Shown one piece after another: positions 29,601 to 39,285 of a stretch of 64,000 nt of DNA. Within the stretch, counting starts at the first letter, position 1. Each line of letters begins with the position of its first letter. Source of the stretch: Ruminiclostridium cellobioparum DSM 1351 = ATCC 15832 (GTDB lineage Bacteria; Bacillota; Clostridia; Acetivibrionales; DSM-1351); contig NZ_KK211292.1 in assembly GCF_000621505.1 (NCBI RefSeq), positions 1 to 64,000 on the forward strand. Direction: 5' to 3'. Under the pieces are notes generated by a model. The model made no database searches, was not told where the DNA came from, and saw nothing but the letters and a program-made list of their open reading frames with translations. Made by a program: the position numbers and the translations under genes.

Positions 29601-30132
29601 CGGGGATGTTGTGGAAGCCGGTGATGAACTGACCGAAGGTTCGGTAAATCCGCATGATATCCTTAAGATCAAGGGCATCAAGGGCGTTCAGGCTTATCTG
29701 CTGCAGGAAGTACAAAGAGTTTACAGAATGCAGGGTGTTGATATCAATGATAAGCACATTGAAGTTATAGTAAGACAGATGATGAGAAAAGTTAAGATTG
29801 ATGATGCCGGAGATACAAATCTGTTACCGGGCGGACTGGTTGACATATTTGAATTCGAGAGGGAAAATGCCAAGGCTGTGGAGGCCGGTTTGACACCTGC
29901 AACAGGCGAACGTACTCTGCTGGGTATAACAAAGGCGTCCCTTGCAACCGAATCCTTCCTGTCGGCCGCATCCTTCCAGGAAACAACAAGAGTCCTGACT
30001 GAAGCAGCTATAAAGGGTAAGGTAGATCCTCTTCTGGGTCTTAAGGAAAATGTCATCATTGGTAAGCTTATCCCGGCAGGTACCGGTATGAGCCGCTACA
30101 AGGACATCAGCATCAGCAATGTAATTGAGTAG
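26635..30132 (+). CDS. rpoC: RNA polymerase beta' subunit
   Basis: 1165 residues, the undivided Firmicutes form. N-terminal zinc ribbon [20 protein letters not shown] (about 60-79). Catalytic magnesium loop [15 protein letters not shown] near 445. Trigger-loop region containing [11 protein letters not shown], second zinc site [12 protein letters not shown] near 865, and switch/bridge elements such as [23 protein letters not shown] lies 9 nt before ATG 26635, 19 nt after rpoB, so both are translated from one message. A terminator follows at 30201. Confidence 0.98.
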   Translation: MFELNNFDSIKIGLASPEKVREWSKGEVKKPETINYRTLKPERDGLFCERIFGPQKDWECHCGKYKRIRYKGIVCDRCGVEVTRSKVRRERMGHIELAAPVSHIWYFKGIPSRMGLILDMSPRSLEKILYFASYVVIDPGQTPLSKKQVLTEKEYRDSVEKFGLSFKAAMGAEAVKELLMEIDLESLSKELRNDLVDSTGQKRIRAVKRLEVVEAFRLSGNRPEWMILDVVPVIPPELRPMVQLDGGRFATSDLNDLYRRVINRNNRLKRLLDLGAPDIIVRNEKRMLQEAVDALIDNGRRGRPVTGPGNRPLKSLSDMLKGKQGRFRQNLLGKRVDYSGRSVIVVGPDLKIFQCGLPKEMALELFKPFVMKKLVNDGLAHNIKSAKRMVERVRNEVWDVLEEVIKEHPVLLNRAPTLHRLGIQAFEPVLVEGRALKLHPLVCSAYNADFDGDQMAVHVPLSAEAQSEARFLMLSANNLLAPKDGKPITVPTQDMVLGSYYLTIEKPNEPGDGKVFGSMDEVLMAYQEGVLGLHAQIRVRIEKLIDGVMKKSLIACTAGRLIFNEAIPQDLGFVDRTDPDKKFDLEINFLVGKKELGKIIDKCIRVHGTTKTAVILDKIKALGFKYSTKGAITISVSDMVIPEIKKQYLQETENTIDNIVKQYKRGLISNEERYNSVISAWTETGENITKALIDNLDRFNPVYMMSQSGARGNINQIKQLAGMRGLMADTSGKTIEIPIKSNFREGLNVLEFFISTHGARKGLADTALRTADSGYLTRRLVDVSQDVIVRELDCGTDKGIEIGDVKDGTEVIEPLSERLVGRYTIEDVFDPATGELIHAKDDVINEKIADRIVNAGIKKIKIRSVLTCHSEVGICAKCYGANLATGDAVNVGEAVGIIAAQSIGEPGTQLTMRTFHTGGVAGDDITQGLPRVEELFEARRPKGLAIISEIAGAVKLSDSKKKREVIITAEDGETKSYQIPYGSRIKVYDGDVVEAGDELTEGSVNPHDILKIKGIKGVQAYLLQEVQRVYRMQGVDINDKHIEVIVRQMMRKVKIDDAGDTNLLPGGLVDIFEFERENAKAVEAGLTPATGERTLLGITKASLATESFLSAASFQETTRVLTEAAIKGKVDPLLGLKENVIIGKLIPAGTGMSRYKDISISNVIE

Positions 30133-30200
30133 GAGACCGAAGCCGGGTTCAATCGGTGAAGGCTGTACCTTAATTATATAAACCAAATTTAACAATTAAA

Positions 30201-30234
30201 AAAGCGGAGACAGTCAAACCACTGTTCTCCGCTT
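30201..30234 (+). terminator. Terminator after rpoC
   Basis: AAAGCGGAGA-CAGT pairs with ACTGTTCTCCGCTTT. The T-run is weak, with GTTTT some 8 nt later. Confidence 0.65.
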
Positions 30235-30369
30235 TGCTGCGTTTTACAAAACAGTATAAAATACGTATCGGTATATTTTATTTTGACAAATTTAAAATCT
30301 GGCTTTCTCAATAATTACACAGATGGTAATATATAGTTATAATTAGCCTTTGTTAAAGGGGGAATAAAA

Positions 30370-31920
30370 TTGGCAAGGATTTTTAAATTTGAAATAGCAG
30401 ATATGCCAAAAGTATATTTAGTGGGCAGAGAGTCAAAATATAACATACAGACATATATGCAGGGTGATAACCGGATTCCGGCTTTTTGGGACAAATGCCT
30501 TGCCGACGGGACTTTCAAGGAGCTTGAAAAGCAGTGGGAATTTTTATATGAACCGGGGTATGTGGGTGCTACCATCAATTGGGATATGGGTTACGGAAGA
30601 TTTTCATATGTTTGCGGAATGCTTTACAAGGAGGGGGTTACTGTTCCGGAAGGCTATGTTATGTATGAAATCGGAGATGTAAAAATAGGAAAGTGCTGGA
30701 TTAAGGGCAGGGATTCGGAAGATGTGACCTCAAATGCACATGCACTGACAATGCAGGCCATAAGAGACCAAAAGCTATGCCCCAATCAATTGAAATGGTC
30801 AATGGAAATATTTAATGGCCAACGATTTTTGACACCTGATGAAAACGGCGAGATCATTCTGGATTACCATATCCCGTTGGCCAAATCATTCGAAAGTCTG
30901 GGGAAGAGAGTAATATATCCGTATCTGGCTGCCTATCCTGATTTTACAGCGGTTTGCAGCAACAGTGCCTGTGAAAATTCACAAAGACAGATGTATGATT
31001 TTCTTTATGAAAGTATCAATGCAATATACGCGGATTTATCACTTATTGGCATCCCGTATGAGGAAGACGATTGCTATGAGTACTGGCAGCCTGGCAGCAG
31101 CAAGCCTGAGCTCAGCGCTAAAATGCAGAATATCAGAAAGACCTTCCTGGCGTTTTTTGAATATTTGATAAGGATGGGACTGGCAGGTGAAGCAGTGCAG
31201 GAAGGATTGCTTATAAAAAAAGATAAAATGGTCATTCAAAATAGAATGAAGAATAAGCTTTCACTCTTTGGTCTTACATCTGTCGAAAACAAGGACGAGT
31301 ATTTTTTTACACATAATAAATATAAAGAGATCTTTCCTGCCTGGAAATTTTATTGCGGCAATGCAGAGGGCTTAAAAATCAATCCCAAAGATGTACATGC
31401 TTTCCTTCACGGGTATGTTGAGGGAAAACAAATAACTGCAGAGGGAATGTTTGGAAGGATCAGAAATGCAGACCTTATTTCCCAACTGGAAGGGCTTTTT
31501 ATCCAAAAGGGTTACAATTGCAAGTATGACAATTTGAGAGTTGTTTATGAAAAGGAATATCCGGATAAGCAAAAGGCACATATGAATATATATTATGATT
31601 ATAAAAAATTAGAGCAGATGATTTTTGAATTTAAATCTCCGCAATTAAGTAAAGTATTAAAATATTATGACCAAATGGACGATGAGTTGAAAACTCTGGT
31701 TTTCAGCCGCACAAAAATATGCGATGGCTGTGGTTATTGCACCCAGACCGATAGGTCGGGAAAGCGAAAACGCCTTGCAGTGACCCTTGAGCTGGATGGA
31801 GAAAGAAAGTCCAAATGTCCGCTGTTTCCGTCATTTGTATGGGATAATGCAAACGAAGAAATGATAAAAACAGTTAAAAAGCTGTTTGATTTTTCAGAAG
31901 GAATATTATACGGTAATTAG
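30370..31920 (+). CDS. GyrI-like domain protein with C-terminal cysteine cluster, function unknown
   Basis: 516 residues from TTG 30370, with AAGGGGGA 7 nt upstream. Residues about 1-170 resemble the GyrI/AraC effector-binding fold (IPAFWDKCLADGTFKELEK; WSMEIFNGQRF; DYHIPL). Residues about 180-440 are helical and unassigned. The tail carries C451-x2-C454-x2-C457 and C483, a possible zinc or Fe-S site, in KICDGCGYC...KSKCPLFPSF. No DNA-binding HTH is seen. It interrupts the normally contiguous rpoC-to-str region, flanked by a terminator and a new promoter, so it looks like an independent insertion. Confidence 0.7.
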   Translation: MARIFKFEIADMPKVYLVGRESKYNIQTYMQGDNRIPAFWDKCLADGTFKELEKQWEFLYEPGYVGATINWDMGYGRFSYVCGMLYKEGVTVPEGYVMYEIGDVKIGKCWIKGRDSEDVTSNAHALTMQAIRDQKLCPNQLKWSMEIFNGQRFLTPDENGEIILDYHIPLAKSFESLGKRVIYPYLAAYPDFTAVCSNSACENSQRQMYDFLYESINAIYADLSLIGIPYEEDDCYEYWQPGSSKPELSAKMQNIRKTFLAFFEYLIRMGLAGEAVQEGLLIKKDKMVIQNRMKNKLSLFGLTSVENKDEYFFTHNKYKEIFPAWKFYCGNAEGLKINPKDVHAFLHGYVEGKQITAEGMFGRIRNADLISQLEGLFIQKGYNCKYDNLRVVYEKEYPDKQKAHMNIYYDYKKLEQMIFEFKSPQLSKVLKYYDQMDDELKTLVFSRTKICDGCGYCTQTDRSGKRKRLAVTLELDGERKSKCPLFPSFVWDNANEEMIKTVKKLFDFSEGILYGN

Positions 31921-31960
31921 CTGTCTAAGAGGCGGTATCTGCTGATAAACTTATGCAGGC

Positions 31961-31990
31961 TTGACAAAAGGCGTATGTGAGTGATAGAAT
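31961..31990 (+). promoter_or_regulatory. SigmaA-type promoter for the L7Ae-str operon
   Basis: TTGACA (31961-31966), an 18 bp spacer, TAGAAT (31985-31990), about 137 bp before the L7Ae start. Confidence 0.65.
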
Positions 31991-32127
31991 AATTCAGTGC
32001 ATTATTTTGTGCCTTTTTTTGTGTGTTTAAAAAACAAGTTGCTGCGTTTCAGATACCATGGAAGCACGGGTAAAGCATGAGTAATAAGTAGCAATTGGCG
32101 GTACTGCCGTCAAGCGGAGGAGTTAAA

Positions 32128-32370
32128 TTGTTAGAGGATTTTAAACACTGTAAAAAGACAGTCGGTGTAAAACAGTCGACAAAAGCTGTGGAAAATGGTG
32201 CGGCAGCGAGGGTAATAATAGCTAAAGACTGCGAACAGAGGGTTGTAAGAGGTATTATAGAACTCTGTGAAAAGACATCCGTTCCAATAACATATGCAGA
32301 CTCTATGAAGCAGCTTGGGAAAGCCTGCGGCATTGAAGTTGAAGCCGCTGTTGCATGTATATTGAAATAA
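32128..32370 (+). CDS. L7Ae-family kink-turn RNA-binding protein
   Basis: 80 residues from TTG 32128, with GGAGG 7 nt upstream. Starting further upstream would add a non-conserved stretch. It has the L7Ae/YbxF fold signature VGVKQSTKAVENGAAARVIIAKDCE and a C-terminal GIEVEAAVACI. Bacterial homologues such as B. subtilis YbxF sit in the same place before rpsL and bind kink-turn RNA; their physiological role is not settled. Confidence 0.92.
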   Translation: MLEDFKHCKKTVGVKQSTKAVENGAAARVIIAKDCEQRVVRGIIELCEKTSVPITYADSMKQLGKACGIEVEAAVACILK

Positions 32371-32410
32371 GAAAATTTTTCTATAGCCAAAAAAATTTCT
32401 TTTGAACTGA

Positions 32411-32421
32411 TGTGTTATAAT
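32411..32421 (+). promoter_or_regulatory. Extended -10 promoter element before rpsL
   Basis: TGT followed by TATAAT (32416-32421) forms an extended -10; no good -35 is seen. It would start rpsL transcription about 185 bp upstream of the gene. Confidence 0.45.
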
Positions 32422-32491
32422 ATTGCTTATCTATTTATCGCCTTTAATTATTTTGAGGACGATATATATATAATATATAATCATTTACCTT

Positions 32492-32575
32492 TGAACAACG
32501 TATGTTGTTCAATCACCCTGCGAGAGCAGGGTGCGCAGACGTAGTCTGCGGAGCCGAAGCCGAATTCACTTCGGC
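32492..32575 (+). promoter_or_regulatory. Four consecutive hairpins in the rpsL leader
   Basis: Perfect stems follow each other: TGAACAAC-GTAT-GTTGTTCA (32492-32511), CACCCTGC-GAGA-GCAGGGTG (32514-32533), CGCAGAC-GTA-GTCTGCG (32534-32550), and GCCGAAG...CTTCGGC (32553-32575). None has a T-run. They end about 25 nt before the rpsL ribosome site, which suggests a structured regulatory or stabilising leader. Confidence 0.7.
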
Positions 32576-32611
32576 GCAGGCGATATATTTAAATCGAGAG
32601 GAGGTGTACTA

Positions 32612-33040
32612 ATGCCAACATTTAATCAGCTGGTTAGAAAGGGCAGAGAAGTAATGGAAAAGAAATCCACTGCTCCAGCTCTCCAGAAGGGATTTAACTC
32701 AAAGAAGAAAAAACCTACAGATATCAGCAGCCCTCAGAAAAGAGGTGTTTGTACTGTTGTTAAGACTTCAACACCAAAGAAGCCGAACTCGGCTCTTCGT
32801 AAGGTTGCCAGAGTCCGTCTTACAAATGGTATAGAAGTATCTGCGTATATTCCTGGTATAGGTCATAACCTGCAGGAACATAGCGTTGTTCTTATCAGAG
32901 GTGGAAGAGTTAAGGACCTGCCTGGTGTAAGGTACCACATAGTAAGAGGTACTCTTGACACTGCCGGAGTTGCCAAAAGAATGCAGGCCCGTTCAAAATA
33001 CGGTGCTAAGCGTCCTAAGGCTGGTGCCGCTAAAAAGTAA
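32612..33040 (+). CDS. rpsL: 30S ribosomal protein S12
   Basis: 142 residues. [19 protein letters not shown] is the consensus start; GAGGAGGTG precedes ATG 32612. The decoding-site loops [12 protein letters not shown] and [13 protein letters not shown] are intact, with the lysines altered in streptomycin resistance unchanged. It is part of the str operon and preceded by four stacked hairpins. Confidence 0.98.
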   Translation: MPTFNQLVRKGREVMEKKSTAPALQKGFNSKKKKPTDISSPQKRGVCTVVKTSTPKKPNSALRKVARVRLTNGIEVSAYIPGIGHNLQEHSVVLIRGGRVKDLPGVRYHIVRGTLDTAGVAKRMQARSKYGAKRPKAGAAKK

Positions 33041-33797
<757 letters not shown>

Positions 33798-34002
33798 TAC
33801 CATCATTGGCAAGCTCTGGCAGCAGCCTCATTATGCATGTTAAGAATTTGTAAAATTTATATTTTTCTTATACTGCATATTGATAAATGGGGTATTATAA
33901 GAAAGAAATGACACAACAAATTAAGACAACAATTGAAGAATTGATAGCAATCTATCGTGGTTGAAAATTATCAATTTGGACTATCGCGAAAGGAGGGTAA
34001 TC

Positions 34003-36090
34003 ATGCCCAGGCAATTTGACTTGCAACATACAAGAAATATCGGTATAATGGCTCATATAGATGCTGGTAAAACTACAACAACTGAGCGTATACTGTTTTA
34101 TACAGGCAAAGTTCACAAAATCGGCGAAGTTCATGAAGGTGCTGCTACTATGGACTGGATGGAGCAGGAGCAGGAGAGAGGTATAACCATTACTTCTGCC
34201 GCTACTACAGCACAGTGGAAGGGTAACAGAATTAATATTATTGACACGCCGGGGCACGTTGACTTCACTGTTGAAGTTGAAAGATCTCTTCGTGTACTCG
34301 ATGGTTCAGTAACAGTTTTCTGTGCAAAAGGCGGTGTTGAACCCCAATCTGAAACAGTTTGGAGACAGGCTGACAAGTATGGTGTTCCACGTATGGCATA
34401 TGTTAACAAAATGGATATTATGGGAGCCGATTTTTACAATGTAATCGGAATGATGAAAGACAGGTTACATTGTAATGCGGTGCCAATACAATTACCAATA
34501 GGCAGTGAAGATACTTTCAAAGGTATTGTTGATTTGATTAATATGAAGGCTCTGATCTTTAAAGATGATTTGGGCCAGTTAGTCGAAGAGGCTCCTATCC
34601 CTGACGACATGGCTGATGTTGTAAAAAAATATCGTGATCTATTATTAGAATCAGTTGCTGAACAAGATGAAGAGACAATGATGAAATACCTTGAAGGTGA
34701 GGAGCTCACTATAGAGGAAATCAAGAAGGGTATCAGAATGGCTACAATTGGCTTGAAAATGATACCTGTTGTATGCGGTTCATCTTACAAAAACAAGGGC
34801 GTACAGCAGATGCTGGATGCAGTTGTTGATTTTATGCCTTCTCCGCTTGACATCCCCGCTATAAAGGGTATGTCTGTTGACGGTGAAAATGAAATCGAAA
34901 GGCCTGCAGACGACAATGGTCCGTTCTCGGCTCTTGCATTCAAAATCATGACTGACCCTTATGTTGGTAAGCTCTGCTTTTTCAGAGTATACTCAGGTAC
35001 ATTGAACTCAGGTTCATATGTCCTTAACTCAACAAAAGGCAAGAGAGAGAGAATCGGCAGAATTCTTCAAATGCATGCCAACCACAGAGAAGAAATACAG
35101 ACGGTTTATTCCGGTGATATCGCTGCCGCTGTTGGTCTTAAAGATACAACGACAGGTGATACCCTTTGTGAAGAAGGTAATGCAGTTATTCTTGAATCAA
35201 TGGAATTCCCGGAACCGGTTATAGAAGTGGCCATTGAGCCTAAGACTAAAGCCGGTCAGGAAAAAATGGGTATTGCGTTGCAGAAGCTTGCGGAAGAAGA
35301 TCCGACCTTCAGAGTTCATACAGATAGCGAGACCGGCCAAACCATCATTGGTGGTATGGGTGAGCTCCATCTGGACATCATCGTTGACAGAATGATGAGA
35401 GAATTCAAGGTTGAAGCAAACGTCGGTAACCCGCAGGTTTCCTATAAGGAAACTATCCGTAAGGCTGTCAAGTCAGAAATGAAGTATGCAAGACAGTCAG
35501 GCGGTAAAGGTCAGTACGGTCACTGCGTAATCGAGATTGAACCGAGAGAACCGGGTGAAGGTTACGAATTTGTAAACAAAATCACCGGTGGTGCTATTCC
35601 CAAGGAATACATCGCACCAATCGATGCCGGTATACAGGAAGCAATGCAGGCCGGTGTACTTGGCGGATACAACGTAGTTGACGTAAGAGTTACTCTTATT
35701 GACGGTTCATACCATGAAGTTGACTCCTCGGAAATGGCGTTTAAGATAGCAGGTTCCATGGCATTTAAAGATGGCTGTAGAAGAGCAAATCCTGTCCTTC
35801 TTGAGCCTATCATGAAAGTTGACGTAAACGTTCCTGAGGAATATATGGGAGACGTTATGGGCGGACTCAACTCAAGAAGAGGACGTATTGAAGGTATGGA
35901 AGCACGCAGCGGCGCACAGAACATCAGAGCAGTGGTGCCATTGTCTGAAATGTTCGGATACGCTACCGCACTTCGTTCTTCAACACAGGGAAGAGGAACC
36001 TTCTCAATGGAAACCAGCCACTTCGAAGAAGTGCCTAAGAGTATCCAGGAAAAGGTTATTGCAGGCAGAAGCGGTAAATCTAATGATTAA
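34003..36090 (+). CDS. fusA: Elongation factor G
   Basis: 695 residues. G1 [15 protein letters not shown] near 18, G2 region [11 protein letters not shown] near 60, G3 DTPGHVDFT near 84, and NKMD near 138. Domains II-V follow, with the conserved [15 protein letters not shown] stretch in domain IV. ATG 34003 is selected because AGGAGGG lies 5 nt before it; a longer in-frame start at 33961 lacks this. It translocates the ribosome. Confidence 0.97.
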   Translation: MPRQFDLQHTRNIGIMAHIDAGKTTTTERILFYTGKVHKIGEVHEGAATMDWMEQEQERGITITSAATTAQWKGNRINIIDTPGHVDFTVEVERSLRVLDGSVTVFCAKGGVEPQSETVWRQADKYGVPRMAYVNKMDIMGADFYNVIGMMKDRLHCNAVPIQLPIGSEDTFKGIVDLINMKALIFKDDLGQLVEEAPIPDDMADVVKKYRDLLLESVAEQDEETMMKYLEGEELTIEEIKKGIRMATIGLKMIPVVCGSSYKNKGVQQMLDAVVDFMPSPLDIPAIKGMSVDGENEIERPADDNGPFSALAFKIMTDPYVGKLCFFRVYSGTLNSGSYVLNSTKGKRERIGRILQMHANHREEIQTVYSGDIAAAVGLKDTTTGDTLCEEGNAVILESMEFPEPVIEVAIEPKTKAGQEKMGIALQKLAEEDPTFRVHTDSETGQTIIGGMGELHLDIIVDRMMREFKVEANVGNPQVSYKETIRKAVKSEMKYARQSGGKGQYGHCVIEIEPREPGEGYEFVNKITGGAIPKEYIAPIDAGIQEAMQAGVLGGYNVVDVRVTLIDGSYHEVDSSEMAFKIAGSMAFKDGCRRANPVLLEPIMKVDVNVPEEYMGDVMGGLNSRRGRIEGMEARSGAQNIRAVVPLSEMFGYATALRSSTQGRGTFSMETSHFEEVPKSIQEKVIAGRSGKSND

Positions 36091-36185
36091 TTTCATGTTA
36101 ATTGCAAGAGCTTATGCTTTTGTTAAATAAACCAAAATCTACAAAGTGGCGCAATGCGCCTTTATGAAAGGATGGAGATTTTAAA

Positions 36186-37388
36186 ATGGCTAAGGCTAAA
36201 TTTGAAAGAACTAAACCCCACGTTAATATCGGAACAATCGGTCACGTTGACCATGGTAAGACTTCCTTGACAGCTGCAATCACCAAGGTATTGGGATTAC
36301 TTGGAAGAGCTGAATTTAAAGATTATGGTACTATCGACTCCGCTCCTGAAGAGAGAGAAAGAGGTATCACAATCAATACTGCTCACGTTGAGTATGAAAC
36401 AGAAACAAGACACTATGCTCACGTTGACTGCCCTGGCCACGCCGACTATGTTAAGAACATGATCACCGGTGCTGCTCAGATGGACGGTGCTATCCTCGTT
36501 GTTTCAGCTGCTGACGGCCCAATGCCACAGACCAGAGAACATATCCTTCTCGCAGGTCAGGTTGGTGTTCCTTATATAGTAGTATTCCTGAACAAGTGTG
36601 ATATGGTTGATGACGAAGAACTTATCGAATTGGTTGAGATGGAAGTTAGAGAATTATTGAGCTCCTACGAATTCCCTGGCGATGATACTCCTATCGTTAG
36701 AGGATCAGCTCTTGTAGCTCTTGAGTGTACTTCAAAGGAAGTTAGTGCTCCTGAGTATGCACCAATCTTGAAACTCATGGATGAAGTTGACAGATATATC
36801 CCGACTCCTGAAAGAGCAACTGACAAGGCATTCATTATGCCTGTCGAGGACGTTTTCTCAATCACAGGCCGTGGAACTGTTGCTACAGGTAGAGTTGAAA
36901 GAGGTATCGTAAAGGTTGGAGACGAAGTTGAAATCGTTGGTTTGATGGATGCTCCAAGAAAGACAACCGTTACAGGTGTTGAAATGTTCAGAAAGCTTCT
37001 TGATCAGGCTGTTGCCGGTGATAACATCGGTGCTCTCTTAAGAGGTATTCAGAGAACTGATATCGAAAGAGGACAGGTTTTGGCTAAGCCAGGATCAATC
37101 AAGCCTCACACTTACTATGAAGGTCAGGTATACGTTCTGACTGCAGCAGAAGGTGGAAGACACAAACCATTCTTCAATGGTTACAGACCACAGTTCTACT
37201 TCAGAACAACTGACGTTACAGGTGTTATCGAAATTCCTGAAGGAACTGAAATGGTTATGCCTGGTGACCACATCACTATGAAGATCAAATTGATCACTCC
37301 TATCGCTATGGAAGAAGGACTTAAGTTCGCTATCCGTGAAGGTGGAAGAACAGTTGGTGCTGGTAACGTTTCAAAGATAATTGAATAA
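36186..37388 (+). CDS. tuf: Elongation factor Tu
   Basis: 400 residues. Walker-type G1 GHVDHGKTS (19-27), effector region [18 protein letters not shown]3 DCPGHADYV, and NKCD near 139. Domain II and III hallmarks such as HYKPF-type ([22 protein letters not shown]) are present. It delivers aminoacyl-tRNA to the ribosome. AAAGGATGGAG precedes the start, and a strong terminator closes the operon at 37426. Confidence 0.98.
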   Translation: MAKAKFERTKPHVNIGTIGHVDHGKTSLTAAITKVLGLLGRAEFKDYGTIDSAPEERERGITINTAHVEYETETRHYAHVDCPGHADYVKNMITGAAQMDGAILVVSAADGPMPQTREHILLAGQVGVPYIVVFLNKCDMVDDEELIELVEMEVRELLSSYEFPGDDTPIVRGSALVALECTSKEVSAPEYAPILKLMDEVDRYIPTPERATDKAFIMPVEDVFSITGRGTVATGRVERGIVKVGDEVEIVGLMDAPRKTTVTGVEMFRKLLDQAVAGDNIGALLRGIQRTDIERGQVLAKPGSIKPHTYYEGQVYVLTAAEGGRHKPFFNGYRPQFYFRTTDVTGVIEIPEGTEMVMPGDHITMKIKLITPIAMEEGLKFAIREGGRTVGAGNVSKIIE

Positions 37389-37425
37389 TTTTTGAAATAG
37401 CGGCTATAAATTTTAATTAACAATT

Positions 37426-37475
37426 AAAAGGCAATCTGAAATTTGTATTAACGGTTTCAGATTGTCTTTTATATT
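37426..37475 (+). terminator. Terminator after tuf
   Basis: AAAAGGCAATCTGAAA pairs with TTTCAGATTGTCTTTT, then TATATTTATTTT. Confidence 0.9.
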
Positions 37476-37662
37476 TATTTTGATATGGCCACGGGTTTTT
37501 TTGACCTTGAATTAATTTTTATTTAAAGGTATAAAATAGACAGGTAAATACAGGCTTTTGTTTAAAGAGGAACAAAAAAGGGTATATAGTTAGACATTGG
37601 GCAGTTTGGAAAGCTTATAAGTATTTAATATAATATTTGATTAGATTGAAAGGATGGGTAAT

Positions 37663-38856
37663 ATGCTGGAGATAAAAAAGAATATTTATTGGTGCGGCAT
37701 CAGAGACTGGGGACTGGATGTATTTCATGGACATGAACTGTCTACACATAGAGGTTCTTCTTACAATTCATACCTGATAAAGGATAAGAAGACTGTATTG
37801 GTGGATACAGTCTGGGACCCATATAAGGAAAAGTTCGTTGAGGAGCTTGAAAAAGAGGTTGGTCTGTCGAATATAGACGCAATAGTTATAAACCACTCCG
37901 AGCCGGATCACGGAGGAAGTCTGGGCCTTATCATGGAAAAAATACCGAACACTCCGATTTACTGCACAAAAAACGGTGCTGAAATTATAAAGAAATATTT
38001 CGGCAAGGATTGGAATTTCCAGATAGTCAAGACCGGCGATACTCTTGACCTGGGTGAATATAAGCTGAAGTTCGTAGAGATGCAGATGATCCACTGGCCC
38101 GATAGTATGCTGGCGTATGTGGAAGGTGCCAAACTGGTATTGTCAAACGATGCTTTCGGTCAGCATTATGCCGCAATATCAATGTTTAATGATGAGGTTG
38201 ATGAGTGCGAGCTCTATGAAGAGGCAATTAAATATTACACTAATATACTGTGGCCTTTTAAGCCGTTGATAAAAAAGAAAATAGAGCAGATTTTAGCTTT
38301 GAATCTTGATATAGATATGATTGCTCCAAGTCATGGAGTTATCTGGAGAACCAACCCTCTGCAGATAATTAAAAAATATCAGGAATGGTCGGAAACCGAT
38401 TACAACGAAGGCTATGTAACAATCATATACGATACCATGTATCACTCCACAAAGGCAATGGCAGAAGCCTTCGGAAAAGGTCTTGAAGAGGAAGGCGTCA
38501 ATTACAGGATATTTAACATAGCAACCAAGGACAAGAGTGACCTGAATGTTGAAATATTTAAAGCCGCTGCTGTGCTCATGGGAAGCTGTACAGTCAACAA
38601 TACCGTACTTAGACCTACTGCTGCCCTGCTGGAAGAATTAAAGGGCTTAAAAGCCAAAGGAAAGCTTGCTATGGGCTTTGGTTCATACGGCTGGAGCGGA
38701 GAGGCCCATAAACTGATAAGTGACAGGCTTGCCGAAGCGGGTATGACAATCTGCGCAGAACCGCTGGGATTTAAATACATGCCCGGTGAGGAAGAACTGC
38801 AAAAGTGTGTGGAAGTAGGAAGAGATATAGCAAGGCAGTTGAAAGCAAAAAAATAA
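37663..38856 (+). CDS. Flavodiiron protein (FprA type)
   Basis: 397 residues. The N-terminal metallo-beta-lactamase-like domain carries the diiron ligands: HSEPDHGGS near 80, MIHWPDSM, SNDAFGQH and PSHGVIWR. The C-terminal flavodoxin domain begins VTIIYDTMYHSTKAMAEAF near 250 and binds FMN. These enzymes reduce oxygen to water and/or nitric oxide to nitrous oxide in anaerobes, receiving electrons from rubredoxin. ATG 37663 is preferred over ATG 37654 because AAAGGATGG then has proper spacing. It is a single-gene unit with its own terminator. Confidence 0.95.
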   Translation: MLEIKKNIYWCGIRDWGLDVFHGHELSTHRGSSYNSYLIKDKKTVLVDTVWDPYKEKFVEELEKEVGLSNIDAIVINHSEPDHGGSLGLIMEKIPNTPIYCTKNGAEIIKKYFGKDWNFQIVKTGDTLDLGEYKLKFVEMQMIHWPDSMLAYVEGAKLVLSNDAFGQHYAAISMFNDEVDECELYEEAIKYYTNILWPFKPLIKKKIEQILALNLDIDMIAPSHGVIWRTNPLQIIKKYQEWSETDYNEGYVTIIYDTMYHSTKAMAEAFGKGLEEEGVNYRIFNIATKDKSDLNVEIFKAAAVLMGSCTVNNTVLRPTAALLEELKGLKAKGKLAMGFGSYGWSGEAHKLISDRLAEAGMTICAEPLGFKYMPGEEELQKCVEVGRDIARQLKAKK

Positions 38857-38871
38857 AACTCAAAAAAGAGG

Positions 38872-38903
38872 GGATAAAGGCGTAATGCTTTTATCCTTTT
38901 TTA
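38872..38903 (+). terminator. Terminator after the flavodiiron gene
   Basis: GGATAAAGGC-GTAAT-GCTTTTATCC followed by six T residues. Confidence 0.85.
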
Positions 38904-38910
38904 TGTAATA

Positions 38911-39272
38911 AATTAACACGTTGTGCTAATTAATCCAATTCATCTTTACCTGTGTGATTTTTTTATGCCAACTGGTAACTTCCGTACTACCTTCATGAAA
39001 TAAGGATGCCCCCAAAACAATTACGAAAATTGTATCGTCTCATTTAAAGCGGTTTTGCCGTCGCTCAAACTCGACATCCTGTCTCGATTTGAAGCTCAAA
39101 GCAACGTCCTGTTGCTTTGCCGGCAAAACCACTTTACCTTCGTCGACAATTTACCGTAATTGTTTTTAACTGTGCATCTTATTTCATGAAGTTGTACTCA
39201 CGTACCAGTTGATTCTGATTAAATCTATCTGTAAAGCGAAACAAAATCTCAATTAGCACAACAGGTTAAATT
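38911..39272. repeat. Palindromic intergenic element, copy 2 (MITE-like or structured RNA)
   Basis: The fuller copy, about 362 bp. Outer arms are CGTTGTGCTAATT (38919-38931) with AATTAGCACAAC (39251-39262). Nested inside are CTTTAC/GTAAAG, CAACTGGTA/TACCAGTTG, CTTCATGAAATAAG with its near-perfect complement, AAAACAATTACG/CGTAATTGTTTT, and GGTTTTGCCG/CGGCAAAACC, then two tip hairpins. It occupies the gap between the convergent flavodiiron and Ppx genes. Compared with copy 1, the CAATTG/CAATTG pair has become CAATTA/TAATTG, so pairing is kept although both sides changed. Confidence 0.82.
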
Positions 39273-39285
39273 AACCAACAAGCAG

